Shown here one piece after another: positions 1 to 7,985 of a stretch of 62,368 bases of DNA. The stretch is from Roseiflexus sp. (GTDB lineage: Bacteria; Chloroflexota; Chloroflexia; Chloroflexales; Roseiflexaceae). The notes below the pieces were generated by a model. It was not told the DNA's origin. It did not search any database and saw nothing but the letters and a program-made list of their open reading frames with translations. The first letter of the stretch is position 1. Every line of letters begins with the position of its first letter. A program made the position numbers and the translations under genes. The stretch is taken from contig JAGHYV010000017.1 in the NCBI GenBank assembly GCA_017743475.1, positions 1-62,368 on the forward strand. The letters run 5' to 3'.

Positions 1-22
1 ATGAGTGAAGAGGAAGGTCACG

Positions 23-948
23 ATGTCTGACTCTATAAGCTACATCGGCATTGACGTTTCCAAAGCCCACCTGGACATCTATGTCCTGCCCGTCGAGCAA
101 CACTGGCAACTCGCCAACACGGAGCAGGCAATCAAAGCGCTCAGCTCAAAGCGCTTGCCTCCCAACGAAGAAGCCAGCGGCGGTTACAAAGCCACTGCTG
201 CTCGCCTGCTCTATCAAGCGGGTTTGCCTGTCTGTCGGGTGAATCCCCAACGCATACGCCACTTTGCCCGCTCACTCGGTCTGCTGGCCAAGACCGACCG
301 ATTGGACAGCAAAGTGTTGGTCCTCTTTGCGCAACGTATCCAACCGCCTGTAACCGCTTTTGCTTCACCACAGGAAGAGCAGTTGTCCGCCTTGCTCACC
401 CGCCGACGTCAACTGTTGGACAACCTGGTCGCCGAACGCAATCGCCTGGAAACTGCCCATCCCGCAGCCCGTCGATCGAAGAGCATATCATCTGGCTCCA
501 AGCAGAAATCGAAGCGTTGGAGCAGACATGCACACCTTTGACGCCCCTGAACTCAAACAAAAAGCCGAATTGTTGGATGAAGTTCCCGGCATCGGCTTGA
601 TGACCGCAGTGACTCTCGTGGCAGAAGTCCCCGAATTGGGAACCTAGAACCGCAAGCAAATCGCCGCTTTGCTAGGAGTTGCTCCGTTCAATCAGGAGAG
701 CGGCCAAAAACAAAAAAACGCTCTATCGTCAGCAGACGAGCAAAAATGCGTTCAGTCTTGTCCATGGCTCCCCTCGCCTCCATCCGCTCCAATTCCCTGC
801 TGCGCAAGCTCTATCAACGCTTGCTTCAGTCAGAAAAGTCGAAAAAAGTAGCCATCACTGCGTGCATGCGAAAGCTAATGACCATACTTGAACACTATGC
901 TACGCCACCAAACTCGCTGGCAACCCACCAGCACTTCTTGACAAAAAA
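23..948 (+). pseudogene. Decayed IS110-family transposase
   Basis: The start at 23 follows a good GAGGAAGG ribosome site. The N-terminus reads YIGIDVSKAHLDIYVL, the RuvC-like DEDD transposase start of IS110 elements, and the helical middle is intact to about position 460. The frame then shifts. The next frame carries LLDEVPGIGLMTAVTL, the helix-hairpin-helix-like signature of the IS110 C-terminal domain. It ends in an in-frame TAG at 645-647, followed by NRKQIAALLGVAPFNQESG in the same frame and then a further shift near 720 into SVLSMAPLAS and KKVAITACMRKLMTIL, the usual IS110 C-terminal end. At least three lesions make it inactive. The end coordinate is approximate. Any bridge RNA of an IS110-group element would lie left of the window. 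Confidence 0.85.
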
Positions 949-959
949 CACAGTTACTC

Positions 960-1298
960 CGCGCGCATCGGACCGGCTCATGCGGAGGCGTGAAAGCGCG
1001 GAGATAGAGAGCGCAGTTCTCACAAGGACCGTCGGACAGGGCTGCAACCGTCGCCGGAAGCGGGTGCCTTGTACGACACGACAGACCCAGACAAGGGTCA
1101 ACGTATTTGAGAACTGCTACACATTCTCAATCTCCATAATTTCGGTCTATAAGAGAAGTACGCCGAAATGTATTTCGGCATATCGCAGTTCTCGCAGAGA
1201 CTGAACTCGCTGCCAGAAGCGGATGACTCGCACGACGCAGCAGACTTGAACGATGTCAGTGTATCTGAGAACTACTGTAAATGCTCAATCTTTACCAG
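960..1298 (+). repeat. Dispersed repeat family B, two degraded copies
   Basis: Between the transposase remnant and the dapA-like gene there is no convincing gene. The stretch holds two degraded copies of a repeat seen elsewhere in the window. Hallmarks are gcagttctcacaa near 1013, gccggaagcgggtgcctt near 1054 and gggtcaacgt...gagaactgct near 1094. A second, weaker copy runs from about 1187 to 1298 (gccagaagcggatgactc, then gagaactactgt). Better copies occur at 15930-16115, 20100-20285 (reverse), 42960-43035 and 62160-62260. Confidence 0.6.
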
Positions 1299-1398
1299 CA
1301 CCATGAACAGAACGTTTGAGCGGGAGTAGAAGGGAGGCACTGAAGGGAAGGGAGACGCCGATATGATGCCTGATCGCCACCTCCCTCAGCACAGACGC

Positions 1399-2277
1399 TC
1401 ACAACAACCGGACTGCCGTCCAGAGTGCGTCTGCCTGTTCGTCGGTGAGATCGACAAGCGGAAAACGGGATGAAGTCTGCGGGAAATCCGCCATGCGCGC
1501 CAGCAATGCCTTGAGCGCTGGCGGATTCCCGTATGGCTTCAGCGCCGCGCTCAACGCCGTCACCCGTTGCTGAGCGGTTTCGACATCGCCTCCACTGAGG
1601 TGCGCTGTCATCACCGCACGCACCTCGCGTGGAAAGACATTACATAGCGCAAAGATGCCGCCAGTTGCACCCTCGCGGAGCGCCTGCGCCAGTAGTGCCG
1701 CACTGCCAACATATATGCGCAACTCCGGGAAGCGCTGCCGTAGCATCGATAGATAGGCGAGATCGCCGCCACTATCCTTCAAGCCATACACCACGTGTGG
1801 ATGACTCTGATAGAGTCCCTCGATCACCGACGGGGTAATTGGAATCTGGCTCATCGGCGGGATATGGTAGAGGATCAACCGCGCACCGGATGGCAACGCA
1901 TCGCAAAGGGCGCGATAATAACCGAGCAAACCGTCATCGCTCAGGTTCTTGAAATAGAATGGCGGCAGCACTAGCGCCGCGTCGGCGCCGCGCTCGATTG
2001 CATAGCGCGTCAGCGCAATGGTGTCGCTCAAGGCAGCGCATCCCGTCCCCGCAAACACCCGCAACTGCCCGCGATGGTGCAGCACCGTATCGAAGATTGC
2101 CATCCGCTCGGCAACGCTCAACGACTGCCCTTCGCCAGTGGTACCGCAGGGCACGACGCCATCGACGCCCTGCCCTTCCAGCCAGCGCAGATGCCTGACG
2201 ATCCACCCATGATCCACAACGCCCGATGGCGAGATAAACGGTGTGACGCTGGCGACGAAGAGTTCTGGCGTGTTCAT
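1399..2277 (-). CDS. DapA-family aldolase (dihydrodipicolinate synthase/N-acetylneuraminate lyase superfamily)
   Basis: The protein has 292 residues, the normal length of this TIM-barrel aldolase family, whose members form a Schiff base between an active-site lysine and a 2-oxo acid. Visible signatures are the phosphate/carboxylate-binding GTTGEGQSLS near residue 45, the tyrosine of LILYHIPP, and the Schiff-base lysine in VYGLKDSGGD near residue 165. The ATG at 2277 gives the standard family N-terminus (MNTPELFVASVTPF) and sits 7 bases after the stop of the upstream carboxylase gene; the longer frame upstream is only overlap. Because many members use substrates other than pyruvate plus aspartate semialdehyde, I do not call it dapA. 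Co-transcription with the carboxylase alpha chain is likely, but a functional link is not shown. Confidence 0.85.
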   Translation of the reverse strand: MNTPELFVASVTPFISPSGVVDHGWIVRHLRWLEGQGVDGVVPCGTTGEGQSLSVAERMAIFDTVLHHRGQLRVFAGTGCAALSDTIALTRYAIERGADAALVLPPFYFKNLSDDGLLGYYRALCDALPSGARLILYHIPPMSQIPITPSVIEGLYQSHPHVVYGLKDSGGDLAYLSMLRQRFPELRIYVGSAALLAQALREGATGGIFALCNVFPREVRAVMTAHLSGGDVETAQQRVTALSAALKPYGNPPALKALLARMADFPQTSSRFPLVDLTDEQADALWTAVRLL

Positions 2278-2284
2278 ATGTCTC

Positions 2285-4057
2285 TCACGATGCTGCAAGT
2301 TCCCCGGCGGCACGATACGTTGCCAAAATCGTTCCGGGTTCAACCGTCTGCCCGACCTGCACCCGCACTTCTCCAATGACCCCCTTGCGCGGCGCTTTAA
2401 CTTCGTTTTCCATTTTCATTGCTTCGATAACAAAGATTACCTGACCTGCCTCGACCTCCTGACCAGGAGACGCCAGCACTGCCGAAACAATGCCTTGTAA
2501 CGAACTAGCAACCCCATCGGCGATGGGATGGAGTGCGCGATGCGCTGCACGATCCTGCCTGATACGCCGTTCAGTCCGCTCCGACCGGGTCTCGGCTTCC
2601 GCCACTCGCACAGTAAAGAGCCGACCGTTGACCTCCACCTCGAAGGTACGCACCGGTCCGCTCACCACACTGCCGACCGATACCGTGCTGATCGGACCCT
2701 GAGACAGTGTACTAAGTTGATCGGCGAGATGGTGCGGAATAAAATTGATCGTGGCTTTCCCTTCCTGAAAGACTGGATGCGCCATAGTCGCCAGATGGAA
2801 CGGAATGGTATGCGCCACGCCAACGATACGATAATCTGCCAGTGCACGCCGCATACGCGCAATAGCTTCGGCGCGATTATCCCCCCAGCAGATCAGCTTG
2901 GCAATCAATGAATCGTAATGCTGCGGAATAGTATACCCCTTGTGCACACCGCTGTCGACACGCACACCGAACCCGCAGGGTTCACTATACTCGACGAGCG
3001 TGCCAAGCGACGGGCGAAAGTTGTTTGCGGGGTCTTCCGCATTGATCCGGCATTCGATCGCGTGCCCGCGGATCACGATATCATCCTGAGTCAACCAGAG
3101 CCGCTCACCTTGGGCGATCCGGATCTGTGCCTTGACCAGATCGACGCCAGTTACCATCTCGGTCACTGTGTGCTCAACCTGGATACGGGTGTTCATTTCG
3201 AGAAAATAGAACTCCCCGTCCTGATAAATAAACTCAAGTGTGCCGGCGCTGACGTAGCCTACCTGTTTTGCAAGGCGCACTGCTGCTTCACCCATGCGTT
3301 TGCGCACATCGGGCGTGATCACTGGTGATGGGCTTTCTTCAATCAGTTTCTGGTGGCGACGCTGGATCGAGCACTCACGCTCTCCAAGATGCAGCACGTT
3401 TCCATAGGTGTCTGCCAGCACCTGGATTTCGATATGACGCGGGTCGGTCAGATACTTCTCAACGTACACGTCTGCATTTCCGAAACCAATCTCTGCCTCG
3501 CGGCGTGCACTCTCGAACGCATGACGCAACTCGCTTTCCTCGAACACCACGCGAAACCCACGTCCGCCGCCACCGGCAACCGCTTTGATGGCGATCGGAT
3601 AACCGTATTCGTGGGCGCACGCACGCAACTCTTCAAGCGTGCCGACGGGGTACATCGTTCCAGGGACAACCGGCACCCCCGCCGCCCTGGCTTCACGCCG
3701 CGCTGCCACCTTCCCACCCATACGCTCCATTACCTCAGCAGGCGGACCGATGAAAACCAGACCGGCAAGAGTGACCGCGCGCGCAAACGATGGGTTCTCC
3801 GCCAGAAAGCCATAACCCGGATGCACAGCTCCGGCGCCCGACTCGCGCGCGACTTCAATGATCCGCTCGATGTTCAAATAACTCTGTGCTGCGGATGCCG
3901 GGCCTACCAGGTACGCAGCATCGGCATACGCCACGTGCGGCGCGTGTCGATCAGCTTCGCTGTAAATTGCGACCGTGCGCAGCCCCAGTTCCTTGCAGGC
4001 GCGCATCACCCGGAGTGCAATCTCGCCACGGTTGGCGACCAGAACAGTGTCGAACAT
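2285..4057 (-). CDS. Acyl-CoA carboxylase alpha chain: biotin carboxylase fused to biotin carrier domain
   Basis: The 590-residue protein combines biotin carboxylase (about residues 1-445, beginning MFDTVLVANRGEIALRV) and a biotinyl domain at the C-terminus. The ATP-grasp region shows the glycine-rich AIKAVAGGGGRGFRVV and FLEMNTRIQVEHTVTE, matching the ATP and bicarbonate site. The biotinylated lysine lies in VIEAMKMENEV, about 40 residues from the end. This layout is that of acetyl/propionyl/methylcrotonyl-CoA carboxylase alpha chains, which carboxylate biotin with bicarbonate and ATP in the cytoplasm. The partner carboxyltransferase is not adjacent; one candidate is at 45625-47232. The ATG at 4057 gives the canonical N-terminus; a longer frame adds seven unneeded residues. 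It lies 21 bases after a small upstream gene and 7 bases before the DapA-like gene, so an operon is likely. Confidence 0.93.
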   Translation of the reverse strand: MFDTVLVANRGEIALRVMRACKELGLRTVAIYSEADRHAPHVAYADAAYLVGPASAAQSYLNIERIIEVARESGAGAVHPGYGFLAENPSFARAVTLAGLVFIGPPAEVMERMGGKVAARREARAAGVPVVPGTMYPVGTLEELRACAHEYGYPIAIKAVAGGGGRGFRVVFEESELRHAFESARREAEIGFGNADVYVEKYLTDPRHIEIQVLADTYGNVLHLGERECSIQRRHQKLIEESPSPVITPDVRKRMGEAAVRLAKQVGYVSAGTLEFIYQDGEFYFLEMNTRIQVEHTVTEMVTGVDLVKAQIRIAQGERLWLTQDDIVIRGHAIECRINAEDPANNFRPSLGTLVEYSEPCGFGVRVDSGVHKGYTIPQHYDSLIAKLICWGDNRAEAIARMRRALADYRIVGVAHTIPFHLATMAHPVFQEGKATINFIPHHLADQLSTLSQGPISTVSVGSVVSGPVRTFEVEVNGRLFTVRVAEAETRSERTERRIRQDRAAHRALHPIADGVASSLQGIVSAVLASPGQEVEAGQVIFVIEAMKMENEVKAPRKGVIGEVRVQVGQTVEPGTILATYRAAGELAAS

Positions 4058-4078
4058 AGTGCCCCTCACTGCGCACAA

Positions 4079-4345
4079 TCAATCGAACATTCCCAAAATC
4101 CCAGCGCTCCAGTGCGCTGCACGACCAATACGGTCAGCGGTTCCCCAGGCAGCGGCGATGCCGCTGCGCGCGGGCGTCCCTCCCTGCGCTGCGATCAGCG
4201 CTGCTGTCTGCCATGCACTGCGCGATGGCGCCTCTTCGATAGCCTTCGCCTGCTCCGCTTCCAGATATAGGCAAACGGCGGCGAACGCCGCAGCTACGAG
4301 ATCATCATCAATGCGGAGTGGGCGTACTGAAGGAAGATCGTTCAT
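4079..4345 (-). CDS. Small protein upstream of carboxylase, possible carboxylase accessory subunit
   Basis: The frame encodes 88 residues starting with an ATG at 4345 and ends 21 bases before the biotin carboxylase gene on the same strand. The first half is predicted helical and alanine-rich (DDLVAAAFAAVCLYLEAEQ). The middle contains SAWQTAALIAAQG, resembling the short tryptophan-containing tail of small subunits found beside biotin-dependent carboxylases (epsilon-like subunits). There is no signal peptide or membrane segment. Position and size support an accessory role, but the resemblance is weak and judged by eye, so the function is open. Confidence 0.6.
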   Translation of the reverse strand: MNDLPSVRPLRIDDDLVAAAFAAVCLYLEAEQAKAIEEAPSRSAWQTAALIAAQGGTPARSGIAAAWGTADRIGRAAHWSAGILGMFD

Positions 4346-4515
4346 ATCGGTTTGTATTTCCGAAGCTCGATACTACAGAAGCGGGTCTATTATACGGAGG
4401 ACGGTTACAGGTGATATTTCTGTAAACTGAGACATACATCACAGAACAACGATCCATATGCATGCCATGAACCATGGTACTGGTGTTACAGGTACTGTCG
4501 GGCTATTGCGGAGGT

Positions 4516-4524
4516 TGATATAAT
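4516..4524 (+). promoter_or_regulatory. Extended -10 promoter candidate for the pilin gene
   Basis: The 316-base gap 4346-4661 between divergent genes contains TGATATAAT at 4516-4524, a TG-extended -10 box with no good -35 at the usual distance. It would give a leader of roughly 130 bases before the pilin start. I see nothing else definite in this gap. Confidence 0.45.
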
Positions 4525-4661
4525 CTTAACGACAGGGTGTACCGTCGGTGGCAGCGTTTGCAGTTCTCGAGCAGTGGCGCATATTCTTGCTCATTCGTGA
4601 CCATCCGCTGTCACTACCTCGAACATCAGACCCTACATGACTGTAAAGGAGGTGAGAACGT

Positions 4662-4892
4662 ATGGAACGACAGCACTTGTCATGGTACGCTGCCATCGAT
4701 GATGCGCTCTGCCGACTTGTGGCGCGCATACACACATGGCGTCTTCTGTACAATGAAGGGCAGGGATTGGTGGAATACTCGCTCTTGCTGGCGCTCATCG
4801 CGCTAGTCGTGATCGGTATTGTAGCGGTGATGGGGCAAACTGTAAGCGGTATGTGGTATCAACGTATTCTTGATCGCTGGCCCACCTCGTAG
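4662..4892 (+). CDS. Flp/class IVb pilin-like protein
   Basis: The 76-residue protein has the Flp pilin layout: a short leader, the motif NEGQGLVEYSLLLALIALV and one long hydrophobic helix (about residues 37-57) ending in a short polar tail. In this family prepilin peptidase cuts before the hydrophobic helix, leaving the glutamate (here in LVEYS) near the new N-terminus, which assembles into thin Tad-type pili. A strong AAGGAGGTGAG ribosome site lies just upstream of the ATG. A clear terminator at 4936-4970 makes it a single-gene transcript. No tad assembly genes are in the window. The leader, about 30 residues, is longer than usual for Flp. Confidence 0.82.
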   Translation: MERQHLSWYAAIDDALCRLVARIHTWRLLYNEGQGLVEYSLLLALIALVVIGIVAVMGQTVSGMWYQRILDRWPTS

Positions 4893-4935
4893 GTGGGTGT
4901 GGTTGTCATTACGCAATTGTTCCTTTTGTTCTCCG

Positions 4936-4970
4936 GCGTCCGCGATACAGCGGACGCTTTCTTGTTTCTC
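4936..4970 (+). terminator. Intrinsic terminator after the pilin gene
   Basis: Perfect 8-base arms GCGTCCGC (4936-4943) and GCGGACGC (4950-4957) with a 6-base loop are followed by TTTCTTGTTT. It lies between the pilin and the convergent rqcH gene and may serve both strands weakly. Confidence 0.8.
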
Positions 4971-4975
4971 GCGCC

Positions 4976-6724
4976 CTACCATGGTGGGCGTGGCGTAACG
5001 CGCACTGACCGCTCTGCCTGATAGGTCACCAGGCCCCGCGGTCCGCCGCGCACTTTCCGCACGTGGCGTCGCCGTGTAATTTCAACCTCGACGCTGGCAG
5101 AAGCGCGTTGACTGCTGTAGTATGCTGCCAGCGCTGCTGCTTCTTGAATGGTACGCTCTGGGACGTCACGCTGACCGACTTTGATGATCACATGCGCACC
5201 GGGTGCGCCGCGCACGTGCAACCAGAGATCATCGGGTGCGCCGAGCCGGAAGGTAACGTGTTCGTTCTGCTGCGCAGTGCGCCCGACATAAATAGTCAAG
5301 CCGTCGCTTGATTCGAGGCGTAACGGCGGTGTGGGACGATCTGGACGCTTACGGGTGCGACCAGTTGGTTCAGGTCCGAGATAGCCTTCCGCTTCTGCTT
5401 CACGTGCAATTGCTTCGATAGCGTCGTATCCTTCTGCCAGTTCCAGCAATGCCAGCGTTTCATCCAGACCTGCCAGACGCAACTCGACGGCGCGCAGTCG
5501 TTCGGGAATGCCAGCAAGCGCACCTTTGGCTTTCTCATAGGCGCGGAAGCGATCCCGTGCACACTCGACCGGCGACTTGCGCGGATCGAGCGCGATACGT
5601 CGCCCGTCAACTTCTAGATGATCCTGTCCTGGCGCCAGCTCGTGAAGGAACGCAAAAATCATTTCTCCCTCCCAGCGCAACTGCTCAAGATCAGAAGCAC
5701 GCTCCAGTTCGGCGCGGAGGGCGGAACATTGTCGCTCCAGACGCTCACGCATGGCGTTCAACCGCTCACGCAGAGCGTCGCGCCGTTGATGATGGGCAGT
5801 AAGGCGCTCGCGCGTCGCATAGTATGCATCCAATGCAGCGTTCATCGACGGACAGGGACGCGCCCCCGGCAGATGGGTCAGTTCATATGGCGCGAATGCG
5901 ACCGGTTCGCCATCATCAATCACGATATGCGGCATCCAGGGGGGCTGACACAACTGCCGCAACGCATCGGCAAGCGCTTCCCACGGCAGATCAGCGCTGG
6001 TTGGCACAATGGTACTTCCCATTACACGATAGACCACCTCACGCGCAGCCAGCGGCGACAGCCCACGATAGGCGGTCACCAGCGCCCGCGCCAGATCGGG
6101 TTGACCATCCGGCACGGCAGCGCGCATCTCAACAGCTGTCGCCTGGCGTGGATTGCGCTTGGCCTGCGGCGGCGGCAGTTCGTATGGTTCACGAGGCAAC
6201 ACCGGACGCCGGCTCATACGTGGCGTCACGTGCCGCGCTGCTGCCAGAATCACGTTATTGTCGCCAACCAGCACAATATTGCTGCGGCGTTCCATAATTT
6301 CAACAATCAGTTCACACCGAAGTACTTCATCTTCTGTACCGTCTGACTGATCCTCATTATCGCTATCGAGTTCAGGTTCGTCATTGGAGTTGCGCAGGAG
6401 AGGTCGTTTGGCTATACTTAGCAACAATACACGCTCCAGATCTGGTTGCTCAATAGCAGTGATCCGGCCACGGTTGACATACTTGCGCAACAGCAGCAAT
6501 AGAGGCGGCGTCGCATCAGTGCCACGCGAGATGCGCACCGGGCTGAGGTGAACGCGCGCGAATTGCGGATGGGCGGAAAGTACGAGATAATAGCGCTGAC
6601 CGGCATAGATTTCGAGAGCGACGCTCAACTCTCCCGGCAACAGGACACGCTGGACACGACCACCGACAAGAGTGGCGCGCAACTCATCGACAACGGCGGC
6701 AAGCGTCAATGCATCGAAATACAT
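4976..6724 (-). CDS. rqcH: RqcH/FbpA-like NFACT protein (ribosome-associated quality control)
   Basis: The 582-residue protein has the NFACT-N, coiled-coil and NFACT-R layout. The N-terminus is MYFDALTLAAVVDELR, the middle (about residues 270-440) is charged and helical (ERLNAMRERLERQCSALRAE), and the C-terminal domain contains the hallmark DLWLHVRGAPGAHVII. Family members bind stalled 50S-tRNA complexes and direct alanine tailing of nascent chains. They were formerly called fibronectin-binding proteins because of one isolated activity. Where well-studied homologues have an Asp-Arg pair, this one reads DLERVL, so the pair may be Glu-Arg here; alignment is needed. The ATG at 6724 is preferred over a GTG three codons upstream. 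It is transcribed divergently from gmk. Confidence 0.9.
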   Translation of the reverse strand: MYFDALTLAAVVDELRATLVGGRVQRVLLPGELSVALEIYAGQRYYLVLSAHPQFARVHLSPVRISRGTDATPPLLLLLRKYVNRGRITAIEQPDLERVLLLSIAKRPLLRNSNDEPELDSDNEDQSDGTEDEVLRCELIVEIMERRSNIVLVGDNNVILAAARHVTPRMSRRPVLPREPYELPPPQAKRNPRQATAVEMRAAVPDGQPDLARALVTAYRGLSPLAAREVVYRVMGSTIVPTSADLPWEALADALRQLCQPPWMPHIVIDDGEPVAFAPYELTHLPGARPCPSMNAALDAYYATRERLTAHHQRRDALRERLNAMRERLERQCSALRAELERASDLEQLRWEGEMIFAFLHELAPGQDHLEVDGRRIALDPRKSPVECARDRFRAYEKAKGALAGIPERLRAVELRLAGLDETLALLELAEGYDAIEAIAREAEAEGYLGPEPTGRTRKRPDRPTPPLRLESSDGLTIYVGRTAQQNEHVTFRLGAPDDLWLHVRGAPGAHVIIKVGQRDVPERTIQEAAALAAYYSSQRASASVEVEITRRRHVRKVRGGPRGLVTYQAERSVRVTPRPPW

Positions 6725-6734
6725 CGCACACACG

Positions 6735-6740
6735 ATTATA
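6735..6740 (-). promoter_or_regulatory. Consensus -10 box immediately upstream of rqcH
   Basis: On the minus strand TATAAT lies 10 bases before the ATG at 6724, so transcription would begin only about 4 bases before the start codon. That predicts a leaderless or near-leaderless mRNA. No ribosome-binding sequence is visible in this short space. Confidence 0.5.
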
Positions 6741-6766
6741 GCACGCAGCCATTGTAAAGGAGGAAT

Positions 6767-7399
6767 ATGCCCGTCGTTGATCGCAACCCGTTACTCGATG
6801 GTCTGCCAGCGTACCCGCTCCTGATCGTCATTTCCGGTCCGTCTGGTGTTGGAAAAGACTCCATTCTGAACCGGATGCGTGAACTGGAGGTGCCGTTCCA
6901 TTTTGTGGTCACTGCCACCGACCGCCCGATGCGCGAGGGGGAACGGAACGGGTACGATTACCATTTCGTTACAACCGAGCGATTCCGCGAAATGATCAGC
7001 CAGGGCGAGTTGATCGAGTGGGCACGGGTCTACGGGCACTACAAAGGAATTCCAGCATTCGAGGTGCGCAATGCACTGGCTTCGGGACGTGATGTGGTGC
7101 TGCGGCTCGATGTCCAGGGTGCCGTGACGGTGCGCCGTCTGGCGCCCGATTCGGTGCTGATCTTTGTGGCACCAGGGAGCATGGACGAACTCCGCACACG
7201 CCTGGAGCGGCGTCGCACGGAGAGCAGTGCGGAGATTGATCGCCGCCTGAGCGTGGCGCAACGTGAAATGGAGGCGCTCGAAGCGTTCGATTATATTGTA
7301 ATCAATCGCGCCGACCGTCTGGATGAGGCAGTGGCGCAGATCCAGGCGATTGTCATGGCGGAAAAATTGCGTGTGCATCCACGGCGCGTCACGCTGTAG
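6767..7399 (+). CDS. gmk: Guanylate kinase
   Basis: The 210-residue enzyme phosphorylates GMP to GDP using ATP in the cytoplasm. The P-loop GPSGVGKDS is at about residue 24. The GMP-binding region is clear: TDRPMREGERNGYDYHFV, ELIEWARVYGHYKGIP and the DVQGAVTVR strand, with the lid RLERRRTESSAEIDRRL. The length is standard. The ATG follows an excellent AAAGGAGG ribosome site at 6756-6763. It heads a run of genes on the same strand (yqeY, 7TM-HD protein). The protein begins with a short unusual PVVDRNPLLDGLPAYP segment before the first strand. Confidence 0.96.
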   Translation: MPVVDRNPLLDGLPAYPLLIVISGPSGVGKDSILNRMRELEVPFHFVVTATDRPMREGERNGYDYHFVTTERFREMISQGELIEWARVYGHYKGIPAFEVRNALASGRDVVLRLDVQGAVTVRRLAPDSVLIFVAPGSMDELRTRLERRRTESSAEIDRRLSVAQREMEALEAFDYIVINRADRLDEAVAQIQAIVMAEKLRVHPRRVTL

Positions 7400-7430
7400 G
7401 CTGAACGCACCAATACTGCGGAGAATAGCT

Positions 7431-7952
7431 ATGGCATTGCTTGAACGATTGCAAAACGATCTTAGAACAGCTCTGAAGAGCGGCGACCGATTGCGCGTAG
7501 ATACGATCCGGATGGCAATCGATGCACTGAAGAAGGCGCAAATGGCGCAGGTGAAGGCTGCCTTCGATGCAGCTGGAGGTGAGTCGGCTGATCCTGCTGC
7601 GCTGGCGGCTATCGACCGCGATAAGGCTCTGACCGAAGCAGCGGAGCAGGAAACGCTGGTGAAAGAGGTCAAACGCCGGCGCGAGGCCGCCGAACTCTAT
7701 CGCAAAGGCGGGCGTATTGATCTGGCAGAAAAAGAAGAAGCGGAAGCAGCCATCCTTCAGTCGTACCTTCCACAGCAACTTTCTGCAGAAGAGTTGCGTC
7801 CTATGGTACAGGCGATCATCAATGAGATAGGCGCAACCGGGCCCACCGATATGAGCAGGGTTATGCCAGTATTGATGCAACGTCTCAAAGGGCGCGCCGA
7901 TGGTCGCCTGATCAATCAGGTTGCGCGTGAACTCCTGAGCCAGGCGCAGTAA
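7431..7952 (+). CDS. yqeY: GatB/YqeY domain protein
   Basis: The 173-residue protein matches the YqeY family, the stand-alone version of the C-terminal tRNA-binding domain of GatB. It begins MALLERLQNDLRTALKSGD and has the family patterns LRVDTIRMAIDALKKAQM, RREAAELYRKGGRIDLAEKE and the C-terminal hairpin GRADGRLINQVARELL. An insertion of about 30 residues (AAFDAAGGESADPAAL) follows helix 2. The ATG at 7431 is chosen because the family N-terminus begins there; the frame upstream overlaps gmk. The family's role is not established, although it is often linked to amidation of misacylated tRNA. It is 31 bases after gmk. Confidence 0.9.
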   Translation: MALLERLQNDLRTALKSGDRLRVDTIRMAIDALKKAQMAQVKAAFDAAGGESADPAALAAIDRDKALTEAAEQETLVKEVKRRREAAELYRKGGRIDLAEKEEAEAAILQSYLPQQLSAEELRPMVQAIINEIGATGPTDMSRVMPVLMQRLKGRADGRLINQVARELLSQAQ

Positions 7953-7985
7953 CCGGACACTGCAACACGAAGGCTCACCTTCAGC

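Noticed and set aside
746-1204. Open frame across the transposase tail and repeats
   Set aside because: Its first part is the IS110 C-terminal end and the rest is repeat family B; there is no independent gene signal.
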